Below, piece by piece: positions 1 through 11,347 of a stretch of 64,000 nucleotides of DNA. The notes beneath the pieces were generated by a model. It ran no database searches. It was given only the letters and a program-made list of their open reading frames with translations, and had not been told where the DNA came from. Made by a program: the position numbers and the translations under genes. Numbering within the stretch: position 1 is the stretch's first letter; every line of letters begins with the position of its first letter. Origin of the DNA: Jackrogersella multiformis (Eukaryota > Ascomycota > Sordariomycetes > Xylariales > Hypoxylaceae); assembly GCA_902806575.1 (NCBI GenBank), contig CADCXD010000018.1, positions 744,001 to 808,000 on the forward strand, in the 5' to 3' direction.

Positions 1-179
1 ATTATTAAAAGGATATTATAAAAAGCCATAACTATATAATTTATGCTTAAAATAATAATCCGTGCATTAAAAATAATCCGTACATTATATTTATTAACTT
101 TACTTCGCGATATTAACTTTACTTTTATTTTTAAACAAATAACTATTTTAAAACCTTTATTTTAACTTATTAGTAAATA
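1..179 (+). mobile_element. 3' end and 3' LTR of a family Y Ty3/gypsy element
   Basis: Bases 1-16 match the last internal bases of the complete family Y copy just before its 3' LTR (A-rich, ending GGATAT here and GGTAT at 41,791-41,795). Bases 17-179 (163 bp) align along their length with the Y LTRs at 32,836-32,999 and 41,796-41,960. The window therefore opens inside a Y element whose body lies to the left. Differences from the other LTRs are mainly C-to-T and G-to-A. The next five bases, ATAAA, would be one target duplication, but the partner is outside the window. Confidence 0.75.
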
Positions 180-209
180 ATAAAATTAAAATTTATAAAA
201 GAAAATATT

Positions 210-360
210 TAATATAACCTTATAAAAGTTCTTACATTAAATGGAAATATATACTTTATACCTTAAATTAAATAAATAAGATAAAAACTTTTTATTTTTA
301 TTTTATTTCTCGCCTATTTTAAAATAATGAAAAAATCTTTAATCTTATATATTAAAACAT
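210..360 (+). mobile_element. Truncated 171-bp LTR of family X
   Basis: It aligns from its first base with the 171-bp X LTR: TAAT start, ACCTTATAA block, degenerate central hairpin, then the CGCC block. The match breaks near 360, where the last 20 or so bases of the LTR are replaced by family X internal sequence. The junction looks like recombination or deletion, not a clean insertion. Confidence 0.7.
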
Positions 361-789
361 AATTTACGTTAAAATATAAAGTTTATTATAAACTTTACGA
401 TAATAAAAATAAAATCATATTATAATAAAAAATATATAATTTAAAATTTCATAATAAAAATAAAATAATATTATAATAAAAAATATATAATTTAAAATTT
501 CATAATAAAATAAAAAATCTACTTATAATTTTATAAAAAATATTACTTCTTAAAATAATATTTTAAAAAGTTTTTTTAACAACACGTAAATCCATAAATA
601 ATTATTAAATAAGTAAAACGATTAACTTATGAATTAAACTTATTAAAAATTTTCCGCATATACTTAATTATTTTAATAACGTATTTTTTAAAAAAAAACA
701 ATAATTCATTTTATTAATAATTTTTTTCTTTAAAGTTAATTAAAATAAATTAAAACGATAAAAATAACTTAATATATAAAATTAAATAT
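361..789 (+). mobile_element. Family X internal fragment (integrase C-terminal end)
   Basis: Collinear with 47,310 to about 47,720 of X copy C and with 60,180-60,480 of copy B. It includes the stretch that encodes the GPY/F module of the integrase in copy C. In this copy that stretch is heavily mutated and cannot be read through. It is cut off on the right by the reversed Y LTR at 790. It carries a local 51-bp tandem duplication near its left end. Confidence 0.7.
401..502 (+). repeat. 51-bp tandem duplication (2 units)
   Basis: Units 401-451 and 452-502 are nearly identical and a third partial unit follows. The equivalent part of X copy C (about 47,350-47,410) has a single unit. The duplication is therefore private to this fragment, and because the units differ so little it probably post-dates most of the point mutation. 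Confidence 0.8.
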
Positions 790-934
790 TATATATTAAT
801 AAGTTAAAATAAAGGTTTTAAAATAATTATTATTTTTAAAAATAAAAACAAAGTTAATAATTATAAAGTATAAATTATATTCAACGTATAAGTTATTATT
901 TTGAATATAAATTATATAGTTATGGTTTTTTATA
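790..934 (-). mobile_element. Family Y LTR, reversed (3' LTR of copy Y3)
   Basis: The reverse complement reads as the Y LTR: the AAACCATAACTATATAA block near its start, then the C-less remains of the ACCTTTATTTTAACTTA block near its end. It is about 145 bp against 164 bp for the best LTRs, so about 19 bases are missing. Immediately outside it (935 onward) is the reversed 3' internal end of family Y, which makes it the 3' LTR of the minus-strand copy Y3. Confidence 0.75.
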
Positions 935-1101
935 ATATCTTTTTATTAATTATAAATTATTATATTATTAAATTAATTTTTAACGTTTAATAAATATATT
1001 AAATATATTAATATCGTTTTTATTATTATTATTATTAATAATAATTAAAACGTTATTATTATCGTTTAATGATATGTTTTTATAAACGAAACGTAAATTA
1101 T

Positions 1102-1272
1102 TAATGCGACCTTATAAAGGTTTTTATATTAAATAAAAATATGTATTTTATACCTTAAATTAAATAGATAAAATAAGGACTTTCGGTTTTTATTTTATTT
1201 TTCGCCTGTTTTAAGATAATGGAGAAACCATTAATCTTATATATTAAAATACACCTTATAAGGTCCGTACTA
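1102..1272 (+). mobile_element. Solo X LTR with target duplication ATTAT
   Basis: Exactly 171 bp, like the other complete copies. It is flanked by ATTAT at 1,097-1,101 and 1,273-1,277, a 5-bp target duplication. It lies inside Y3, so it inserted as a full X element and later lost its body by LTR-LTR recombination, or it moved as a non-autonomous unit. Confidence 0.85.
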
Positions 1273-2518
1273 ATTATTAAAATCGTTAAACGTTTATATT
1301 TTAATTATAAGTTTAATTTTTAATAATATAAATATTAATGTTTTAATTAATGTTATTATCGGCTTTTTTATAATAAATATAATTAATTTAAATACGAAAG
1401 TTAATATTTTAATTTTTAACGTAATTATAATAATAAATATAATAAATAATGTTAATTACGATTTAATTTTTATAATGTTTTTTTTAATTTATGGAAATAT
1501 TACGCGTATTTTTTATTATTAGTATAACTTTAACGATATTTATTTAAAAAAATTTATTAATTGTTATTATTTTTAATAATTAAAAAGATTTTTATAATTA
1601 ATGCGTATTATTATTATAATTATTTATTTATATCTATTATTATTTATTATAAAGTGTTAATATTTAAAGATATTTTATCGTTATTATTAATTATCGCTTT
1701 TTAAAACTTTAGTTTTATATTATTATTTATATATATTAATTAAATTAATCTTATTAATTTTAACTTATTTTATAACTTTTTTAAAAAAGTTTTATCGTTT
1801 TTTTTTTCGTTTTTATTAATATAAGATGCTTTAAATATATTTTTATTAAAGATTTTAATGGATATTTTAATAATAACTTTTATTTTTTAATTAATAATTT
1901 TACTTTATAAATTAAATTTTTTTAAATTAATTTTAAATTATTTAATAAAAATTTATTATTAAAGAGGTTTTATATGTTAAAATCTTTAATAATATTTTAA
2001 TAATTAAAGTAATATCGAACTATAAGCGAAACGATATAATTTTTATTATTTTTACGTAATATATTTTAAGATTAATAATGTTCGTTAAATCTTTATTATT
2101 ATTATTTTAAATAAATAATTTATTTTAAAAAATTTATTATTATCAAAGTTTATTATCGTTTTATATTTTAATGTTTTTAAATGTTTTATTAATAATTATT
2201 ATTTATTTATCGTTAAATAAATATTAATAAATTTATTTAAGCGTTAAATTAATGGTTTTTTCAATTAAAACTTTAAAAGGTTTAAATATTAATTTCTTTA
2301 TAAAAAGCATTATAAAATAAATGGCAAATAACAAATTTCTTTTTATAAAGTAAGTTAAAGTTTATATAAAAAAAAGAAAAAAAAAATTTATTATAAAGAA
2401 GAAATTTCTTTTTAATAAACATAAGTGAGAAAATTACTTAGATAAATAAAAAATATAAGTATAAATAAATATATTATACCTTATTATTATTAAATAAATA
2501 TTAATATATTTATAAGTT

Positions 2519-2689
2519 TAATACGACCTTATACAAGTTCTTACATTAAATAAAAATATATACTTTATACCTTAAATTAAAAAAATATAATAAGGACTTT
2601 CAGTCTTTATCTTATTTCTCGCCCGTTTTAAGATAACGGAGAAACCAGTAATCTTATATATTAAAACATACCTTATAAGGTCCGTACCA
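2519..2689 (+). mobile_element. Solo X LTR with target duplication AAGTT, 3' terminus CA intact
   Basis: 171 bp, flanked by AAGTT at 2,514-2,518 and 2,690-2,694. The 3' end reads GTACCA, keeping the canonical CA terminus that is mutated to TA in most copies. Inserted in Y3. Confidence 0.87.
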
Positions 2690-3052
2690 AAGTTATTTTA
2701 ATATTAAAATATTTAATTTTTTCTCGATTTAATTATAATTTTATTATAATTTAAGTACCAAAATACTAAACTTTTTTTTAAAGTAAAAATTTTAATAATA
2801 ATTATAAATATTTAATAATTTATAATTTATCCGCGTTTTTTTTTTTTTAACGTTATTTATAAATCCTAGTTTTATAACTTTTAATAATCTTTTTATTAAG
2901 ATTATAACTTATAATTTTATTAATTTTTTTAGTGGCGTTAATAATTAAATAAGAAGAATTGGTTAATTATTATTAATATATTTTAATAATATATTTTCAA
3001 TAAGTCGTTTTTTTAATATATATATAATTGTTTTATTATTTAACGTATATTA

Positions 3053-3292
3053 TTATTTATTTACGATTAATTATCGTTATTTATTTACGATTAATTATCG
3101 TTATTTATTTACGGTTAATTATCGTTATTTATTTACGATTAATTATCGTTATTTATTTACGGTTAATTATCGTTATTTATTTACGATTAATTATCGTTAT
3201 TTATTTACGGTTAATTATCGTTATTTATTTACGATTAATTATCGTTATTTATTTATAATTAATTATCGTTATTTATTTATAATTAATTATCG
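3053..3292 (+). repeat. Minisatellite, ten exact 24-bp units
   Basis: Ten units of 24 bp in perfect phase, each ending AATTATCG. Units 1-8 contain ACGATTAATT or ACGGTTAATT and units 9-10 contain ATAATTAATT. The A/G variant alternates over units 3-8, which suggests growth by a two-unit (48-bp) step. Because 24 is divisible by three, one frame stays open through it (positions 3,028-3,258), but this open frame is an artefact. A single unit-like sequence occurs in the homologous place of Y2 (20,861-20,885, other strand), so the array grew inside Y3. Confidence 0.95.
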
Positions 3293-3479
3293 TTTATCCG
3301 GAATATTTATAATTAATTCGTTAATTAATTTTAAAGGTATATCTTTAAGAATTTACGTGTTTTTAAAAGGTTATATATTAAAGGGTTATAATTTATTAAT
3401 TAATATAACCTTATAAATTCGATAATTATTAAATAATTTAAGCTTATATATAAGCTTATTAATTTATTTTAAAATTAAT

Positions 3480-3640
3480 AACCGTTTAATACGTTATATT
3501 AATTATTTATAAAGTGGCTTATTTAATAATATATAACCTTTATTTAATTTAAGGTAAATTAATTTTTTTTTAAAAGAGATAAGGTTATGTTTTAAATCGT
3601 AGCAAGCTTTTACCTCGGTGGTTACGAAGTTAATATATAT
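3480..3640 (-). pseudogene. Integrase C-terminal (GPY/F) remnant of copy Y3
   Basis: On the minus strand, 3,507-3,545 reads KGYILLNKPLYK, the counterpart of KGYTLPNKPPYK in Y1 (39,781-39,816). This block is typical of the segment before the GPY/F module in fungal Ty3/gypsy integrases. Bases 3,590-3,640 are noticeably less mutated than the surroundings. There is no usable frame on either side. Confidence 0.6.
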
Positions 3641-5198
3641 ATTTTTTTTAATAATATCGTTTTAATATATTATAATTAATTACGTTCTTTAATATTGTTA
3701 ATAAAATAATATTAAGGTTATATTATAACGTTAAACGTATTTTTAATTATAATATATTACTTAATAAATAATAATAATAAATTATTTTTTTAACTTTTTA
3801 ATTATATCATTTTATTATATTATTAATTTAAATATAATAATTCATTAATATAATTAATAATATTTACTATATTTTATTATTAAATTTAACGTTTTTATTT
3901 AAAATTATCTTATATAAAATACCTTAATTCGATAAGATAAGCGATTTAAAAAGTAACGCGACTTAAAAATAAGCTTTATACTTAATGTTTTTAAATATTA
4001 AAAATGTTTTTTTATTAAATTGACATATAATTATTATTATTATATTAAAATAAATAAAGTTTTTAATAAATTATATACTTTTTTTACTTAAAACTTTTAA
4101 TAAATTTATAATAAAGTTTTAAATTATTATATAAAATAATTAAAGCGATAAAATTATAAGTTTTAACTTATTATAAAGCTTTAAACGTTTAATTTAATTT
4201 TTATAATAATTAAGGTAACATTTAATATATTTTTAAATCTTTTATAAAAGGTTATAAATATAAATTAATTCTAATTTATACAAAAAAAATTTCGATGTAA
4301 AATAATATTTTAAATTATAAACTTTATTAAATAATTTATATATATAAGTTAATAAAATTATTAATTAATGTAAACCATTTAATTATATCTTTCTTTTTTT
4401 TAAACTTTTTAAAGAATAATATGTAAACGATTTAATTGCTTATTATGGTTATATTTTTTTAATGTTTCTTTAAACTTATTATTTAATATAAATTTAATAA
4501 ATATATAAATAAATATTTAAATAAATATTTAAATAAATTTATTTAAAATATTTTTAAAAGTTAATTTTATTTTAATTTTAATTTAACTTTTATTAAAACC
4601 TTTAATAAAAATATAATTAAATAAATTACGTTAATTTTTATATTAACTTTATTTTAAAATATATTTATATAAAATATTATAACTTTAAAACTTTTTCGTT
4701 TTAATATATTTATGTTTAAGAATATTATTTAATTATAATTTTAATACGTTAATATTATCGGGTTTAATAATTTATTTTATAATATTTTAAACAAATTTAT
4801 TTTATTTTTTATTAATATACATATAACTTTTATAATATATTAACGTTTATATTAACATTTTAAAAGAATTTCTTATTAAATCTTTCCTTTAATTAATCTT
4901 TTTATTTTTTTATTTTATAAAAGTTTAATTTTTTATTAATACCATAAAATATATTTTTATAAAAACCTTATTATATTATATATATTATTAAATTAATTAA
5001 TATTTATAATATGAATTTTCTTTTAATTATATTTAACTTATCGTTTATAATAATAACTTTTAATTTAAAATTTAAAAGGTTAAATAATATAATTAGTAAA
5101 AATTTAAAAAATGATGTTTTTAACGATAATATAAATCTTATATTATTATATATATTAAATATTTAATTAAAATATTTCTTATATTATTCCTTAATATT

Positions 5199-5369
5199 TA
5201 ATACGGATTTTATAAGATATGTTTTAATATATAAGATTAATGGTTTTCCCATTATTTTAAAATAGGCGAGAAATAAGATAAAGATTAAAAATGCTTATTT
5301 TATTTATTTAATTTAAAGTATAAAGTATATATCTTTATTTAATATAAAAACTTTTATAAAATCGTATTA
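5199..5369 (-). mobile_element. 3' LTR of X copy A
   Basis: 171 bp, reversed. Its junction with the internal domain is shared with copies C (47,983/47,984) and D (32,345/32,346): internal DNA ending in a CATTT-like motif, directly followed by the LTR start. That conserved junction identifies the 171-bp repeat as the LTR of this element and not an unrelated short transposon. Confidence 0.85.
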
Positions 5370-5489
5370 AAATATCAGGACATAAAAAATCTTTATCGTT
5401 GTTAATAAATATTATTCTTAAAATCATTAATAATTTTTAACGGATTTATCGCAACGTTATTTTATTAAACTTTTACCTCTAGCCTTTTA

Positions 5490-8340
5490 TTAACCATTTA
5501 CGGCTTTTTTTTCGTTCCTAATATTTTTTAATTAATCTTTATAAATTTTTAAAGGATTTTTAATAATTTACAAATTATCTTCGTATTTATAACCTTTCCA
5601 TTTTATTAAATATTCAAAACCGTTCTTTATTTAATTAAACTTATATTTTAATATAATTTTAATCTTATATATTAAATTATCCTTATCGTTTTAATTTACT
5701 TTAATTAGCCTTAAAAAAAGAAGTTATTAATAAAACAAGTTATTTTTTTCAGGATTAAAAAATACGTTATTAAAATAATTAAGTAAATACAAAAGTTTTT
5801 TAATATATTTAATTTATAAATTAATCGTTTTATTTATTTAATAATTAATTATATACTTACGCGTTATTAAAAAAACTTTTTAAAAGGTTATTTTAAAAAA
5901 TAATATCTTTTATAAAGTTATAAATAAACCTTTTATATTATTATAAATTTTTAGATTATATACTTTTTATTATAATATTATTTTACTTTTATTACCGTAA
6001 AATTTATAATAAACTTTACGTTTTAACGTAAATACTTTTATATAAAATAAATACTTATAAAGGATTTAATATTTACATTAATTAAAACGGTTAAAAGTTT
6101 TAAAAACTTGAAATTAAAAAGCTATTCGTGAAGTATAAATTAAAGAATTTTAAAATATACGTTATTAAAGTTTTATTAAAAGAAAGGTAATAAATTAACT
6201 TAATTAAAATTAAAATTTATAAAATAATAATAACGAATAACAAATTTTACCGTTTAATTTTTTTACTTAAAATTTTTATTTATTTAAAAATAATAAGCGA
6301 TAATTATAAATAAATAAATTTTAAATATGTTTTATAATTTTATTTAAAATCATATTTATTATCGTATATATTTTTTAACACTTTTTAAATTATTAAATAA
6401 AGAATATATAAACGACATTTACCGTTACAAATAACATTATATAATAATTTATTAATAATTTTAAATGAATAATTAAACCGTAAAGAATTATTTATAAATT
6501 CGTTATTAAAACCTTTAATATTTACTATCATTACAAAAAAGCTTTATTTTTCTAATATATTTATTGAAATTATTATTTAAAGGAATTATTTATTACAACT
6601 TTTATAATTATCCATATATAATTAAAACTATAAATTTATTTAATTTATTAATACCGTAGTTTATTTTCTTCATTTTCTTTTTATATTTTTAAATAACTTA
6701 ACATATCGTATATAAAATTTAATGGTTTAAGTAAATAATAAACTTATATAACGTATTATAATAAAAATATAAATTAATAAATTAATTATTAATTAACGTA
6801 GTTTATAAAATATATATATATAATAATTTAATTTAAAATAATTCAATTTATAATTCTTTTATTATAATATAATTAAATTATAATTTAAAACTTTTTTATT
6901 ATTTATATAAAGTAAATTATTTTTAATTTTAATAAATTATAATATATTTTTATTTTAAATAAATATTAGTTAAAATATAATTAATTAAATTAAATTAATT
7001 AATTAAAAATAATCTTTTTGAATATCCATATAAAGTCATTTTTTAAATAAAAAGTTATTATATTAAATTTTTATTTAAATTATAATAATATCATATACGT
7101 TTATAAAAAAACGTTTTAAAACGTTTTAAAGAATATTAATTTAACGTTAATAAAATTATAATAAATTAATTAATAATACGTTTATTTTTTCCTAAAATAA
7201 TTATTTTATAGTTATTTTAAAAAGAAATTCGTAAAAAAACCTATTTTACATATTTAAAAAGGTTTTATAAGCTAAGCGTAATATAAGATAAGCATTTAAA
7301 AAAACTAATTATATTTAAATATTATTTAAAAACTTTTAATTATCGGGAAAAAATAACATTTTAAATTATAAATAAATAATTTTTAATTATAAATATATTA
7401 AAGATATTAATTTAAAAGCTTAAAAACTTTACAAATAAATATCTTAAAAAGGATTTTTTAAAAATATAAAAATTCCTTTTTTATAAAAAAGGTTAAATAT
7501 TAATTTTAAATAAGTAAAATATTTTTTAACAAAATTTAAAAAAAGTATAATATTATTAATAAACGTTTTAATATATATTATATATAAACGAAATAATTTA
7601 TTTATATATTTCTAAACGTATATTAAAGAATTATAAAATTTTATTAATATAATTATAAATTACTATTATGAAATAATTATAATAATATAATATTTATTTT
7701 TAAAAAAGTAATAATTTTAAATTATACTAGTAACGAGTAATTATTTAATATAATAATTTAACTTAAACTTTATAGTTTACTTATTATATATTCTTTTCAG
7801 ATATTATAAACGGTATATTATCTAATAAATATTAAATAAACGAAAAAATTAAACTTATTAATTTATTTTATATAATTTTATTTATATAAAACGTTATACG
7901 TTTTATTTAAGAAAAATTTTTTTATTTATATTTTTTTAAAGTTAAATATTTAATTTTATTATTTATTTAAAAACGTAACTTTTATTGAATTATTTTTAAA
8001 AAAATATATAATTTTTTAATCTTTTTATAATAATAAGAAAAGATTAATAAAGTTTATTAATTATATAATAAATATATTATTTAAAATAATACGTTTAAGT
8101 AAATTTATAAGTTTTTTAAATTTAATGGTAAAATATATATTAAAGATTTTTAACTTTAAATTTTCTATTCTTATAACGTTTTTTAAGACGGTGTTAGTAA
8201 TTTTTATAATTTTTAAATTATAATAAATATAATATTTATTAACAGAATGAGGTTGAATTTATTTAACGCGTTAATATAAGTTTAAAAAATATTATAAACG
8301 TTATAACATTTATATTATTAAATACGTTATTATTTATTAA
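5490..8340 (-). pseudogene. Dead pol of X copy A: reverse transcriptase, integrase, chromodomain
   Basis: Minus-strand remnant of the Ty3/gypsy polyprotein. The position of the two catalytic aspartates is 7,552-7,557, where both GAT codons have become AAT, as in copy C. The chromodomain core at 5,580-5,621 reads GFEYLIKWKGYKYE and keeps its Trp codon (TGG); in copy C the same codon is TAA. Family knowledge: Ty3/gypsy pol runs RT, RNase H, integrase, and chromoviruses add a chromodomain that binds methylated histone H3 tails. Stops elsewhere make it non-functional. Limits are approximate because I anchored only these motifs. Confidence 0.7.
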
Positions 8341-9253
8341 AAATATAACGGTAAAGTTTATATTAAAAGGCGTGCTTATTATCGAAAAAATGGATATAAC
8401 GGTAAAGGCGATAATAACGATAATAATAATTACGATAACAATTTTAAATATAAATCATTAAAATTTAATATAATATTTATTATTAATATTATTTATAATT
8501 ATTTTAACGCGAGAACTTTTTTAAATCTTTATAAACTTTTTTAAGGTATTTTTAATTATTATTATACGTAAAGTTTTTACGTTTATAATAATATTTATAA
8601 TAATATTATATATTATTATAAGATAAAAGCTTTAATTAAATAATAAAGATTTATAATTTATAAATATATAAATATTTTATTTAAAAGTAATTATTATTAT
8701 TTATTTATTTATTTATTATTTTACGAATATATATATAATTATAAATTTATATTTTAAAAGTTATTTTCAAATTGTTTAATTTTACGAAAGATATTATTTC
8801 ATGTTTATAATAAATACTTATTTTATATAACCTAAATAAATTATTATGAATTAATAAATTAAATTATTTTCATTTATTTTAAGCCGTAAAAATAAATATA
8901 ACTTATTGAGTTATTTTTATTTATTTATTATTAAATTTTTTAATATATTTTTATCGATTTTTAATAATATATTTTAATTAATATATATTTTAATATTTTT
9001 ATTTATTAATTAAAAGCATATTTTAATACGTAAATATATATAATTAAATAAAAATAAATCGTTTAAATGGTTAATAATAAAAGTTATTTTTACTTATAAA
9101 AGTTATATATTTTCTTAATTTTATTATATTTATTTTTAAGGTTTTTTTTATTTTTAAAATATTTTATAAATACTTTACTTACCGTTTTTATAAGTATAAA
9201 GATATTAAAATAATTTATTTTAAAATAATAAAGTTTTTTAATAATAATTATAT

Positions 9254-9424
9254 TAATGCGACCTTGTAAAGGTCCTTACATTAAATGGAGATATATACTT
9301 TATACTTTAAATTAAATAAATAAAATAAGGACTTTTAGTCCTTATCTTGTTTTTCGCTCGTTTTAAAACAACGGAGAAACTATTAATCTTACATATTAAA
9401 ACACACCTTATAAAGTCCGTACTA
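9254..9424 (+). mobile_element. Solo X LTR with target duplication TATAT, inside X copy A
   Basis: 171 bp, flanked by TATAT at 9,249-9,253 and 9,425-9,429. It is one of the less mutated copies. Its central palindrome is almost perfect: AAGGACT, TTT loop, AGTCCTT at 9,327-9,343. It lies in opposite orientation to the host copy, so family X has inserted into itself. Confidence 0.87.
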
Positions 9425-11176
9425 TATATATTTAACGATTAAGATTTATTATAAATAATATTTTAATAAATTTTAAAATAAAATTAAAGATATATTTATA
9501 TTTATATTATTATTTTATTTATATAAATAGAAATTTGTTTTAATAATATTTATAAATTATAATAATATTAAGCGTAATATTAATATAATTAATATTAATA
9601 TTTAATTTTAAATTATCCGAAACATTATTTATAAATGGCATAAAAAAGTTTTATTTTTATTTATAATTTTTATTATAATTAATTAAAATTTTTAAATATT
9701 TTTATATATGATCTTAAAAGGGTTTAACCTTATATAAAGTTTAAAAAAGTATTAAATTTTTAGAAATATATTAATTTAAATGATTATAACGATTTTATAT
9801 TAATGTTAATTTTTTAATTTTATTATTTTATAAATACGTACGTATTAAAAAAATTTAATACATATATATAAATAATTTTATTATTTTTTATTAATTTTAT
9901 AACGTTTAATATAATAAATATAAATAAAATAAACGTTATATTTAAATTTAAGCGAATTTCTTTTAAATATTTAACTATTTTATTTAATTTAACGGTTCGT
10001 TTTTATTTACGTTTAATAAAAATACATTCGTTACTTTATTAATATTATAATATCTCATTTAATAAAATAAAATAAACTATAAAAAATTACCTTTTATTAT
10101 TATATTTAATAATAAGATTTTTATAAAAAGAATTAATATAATCGATAAATATATATATATTAATAATAAATCTTTAATTTTAAAAATCTTTAAACTTTAA
10201 ATTAAACACTTTAACGTTGTCTTTTTTAAATTTTATAAAAAATTTAATTTAATTTAATTTATAAGTAACAGTTAATTTATTTTTTTATTATTATTTTATA
10301 ATAATAATTTCATTTAATTATTTATTATATCCATTCTTAAAGTAATATTTATATTTATATTTTTAAAATAATTATTTAAACTTAAAAAAAAAGATTACGT
10401 TTTATTAAATATTCCTTTTATACGTTTATATATTTCGATTTTTATAAATATAATTTTATTATAAGCTTAACCAGTTTTTTTAATTAAAATAATTTAGAAA
10501 GGTTAAGAATATTATTCTTAATTTTAAATATTTTATTTTATTTAACCATGTTTAATTATAAAATTTAATAATATTAATATATAAAAAATAATAATTATAT
10601 TAATGAAATATGAAGGTATATAAAAGATGTAAATATTAAAAATATTTTTATATAAAAAATTAAAGTAAGGTTAACCGTATTAAATATATATGCGGAAAAA
10701 GTTTTATAAATTATATATTTCAAAGATTTCGAAAAATCGTAAAATTAATATAAAAGTAAAATAAATAGTAAAGAAAAAAAATATATTATAATAATAAAGA
10801 ACTTTTATAAATACGACATTTTTATTTTAAATTTAAATAATAAAATATATATAATATTAAGATAATATTAAAAATTAATAAAAAGTATAAAAATATATTT
10901 AAATTGAGTAAATTACGCATTAAGAATTTATAAAATTTATGATTAAATAATAATTATAAATAAGATAAAATAATAGTTTAAGTCTTTAACGTTTAAAAGA
11001 TTAATAAAGATAAAAACCGGGAGAAAATATATTAATAAGAATTATATATATAATTATAAAATAAGTTATATTGATAAAATATTAATAAAATATATTTTAC
11101 GTTTAAAATTAAAATAATAAGAATATAATTTAATATAATTAATTTTAATTAAAAAAACTAATATTAAATATTAATT

Positions 11177-11347
11177 CAATATAAACTTTATAAAATATGT
11201 TTTAATGTATAAAATTAATGGTTTTTTTGTTATTTTAAAATAACCAAAAAATAAAAAATAAAATAAAAGTTTTTATTTTATTTATTTAATTTAAGATATA
11301 AAATACATATTTTTATTTAATGTAAAAACCTTTATAACGTTATATTA
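11177..11347 (-). mobile_element. 5' LTR of X copy A
   Basis: 171 bp, reversed, strongly mutated (the CGCC block and most GC pairs are lost). It lies at the 5' side of the minus-strand element. The adjoining 70 bp (11,107-11,176) are present here but missing from copy B. Confidence 0.75.

Larger units (their letters stand above)
790..5198 (-). mobile_element. Family Y copy Y3, 3' half, reversed and interrupted
   Basis: Reading the minus strand, this matches Y1 and Y2 from the reverse transcriptase region down to the 3' LTR. For example, 1,290-1,480 is the reverse of 41,400-41,590, 2,830-2,990 the reverse of 40,430-40,560, and 4,390-5,198 the reverse of 18,310-19,380. It is interrupted by two solo X LTRs (1,102 and 2,519) and carries an expanded minisatellite at 3,053. 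Its 5' half is missing: the sequence stops at 5,198, where X copy A begins, close to the codons for the polymerase aspartates. No coding capacity remains. Confidence 0.75.
5199..11347 (-). mobile_element. Family X copy A, Ty3/gypsy chromovirus with both LTRs
   Basis: Same-orientation 171-bp LTRs at 5,199-5,369 and 11,177-11,347 flank about 5.8 kb of internal DNA. That DNA is collinear with copies B and C on the minus strand. Internal order (minus strand): gag region, reverse transcriptase, integrase, chromodomain, 3' LTR. A solo X LTR is inserted at 9,254. About 0.4 kb of the Asn/Arg/Gln-rich gag segment seen in copy B is absent near 9,650. The outer five bases do not match (ATATT at 5,194-5,198, CTTTT at 11,348-11,352), and both flanks carry overlapping family Y sequence. 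The two ends therefore probably come from different insertions joined by recombination. Confidence 0.8.

Noticed and set aside
1102..1272. MITE (TIR DNA transposon) for the 171-bp repeats
   Set aside because: The ends are imperfectly inverted, but TG...CA termini in the best copies, 5-bp duplications and the position at the ends of Ty3/gypsy bodies fit an LTR better.
3028..3258. 76-residue ORF with an 8-residue repeat
   Set aside because: It is the translation of the 24-bp minisatellite; the open frame follows from a unit length divisible by three.
3053..3292. CRISPR-like array
   Set aside because: The 24-bp units are contiguous with no spacers, and the DNA is eukaryotic.
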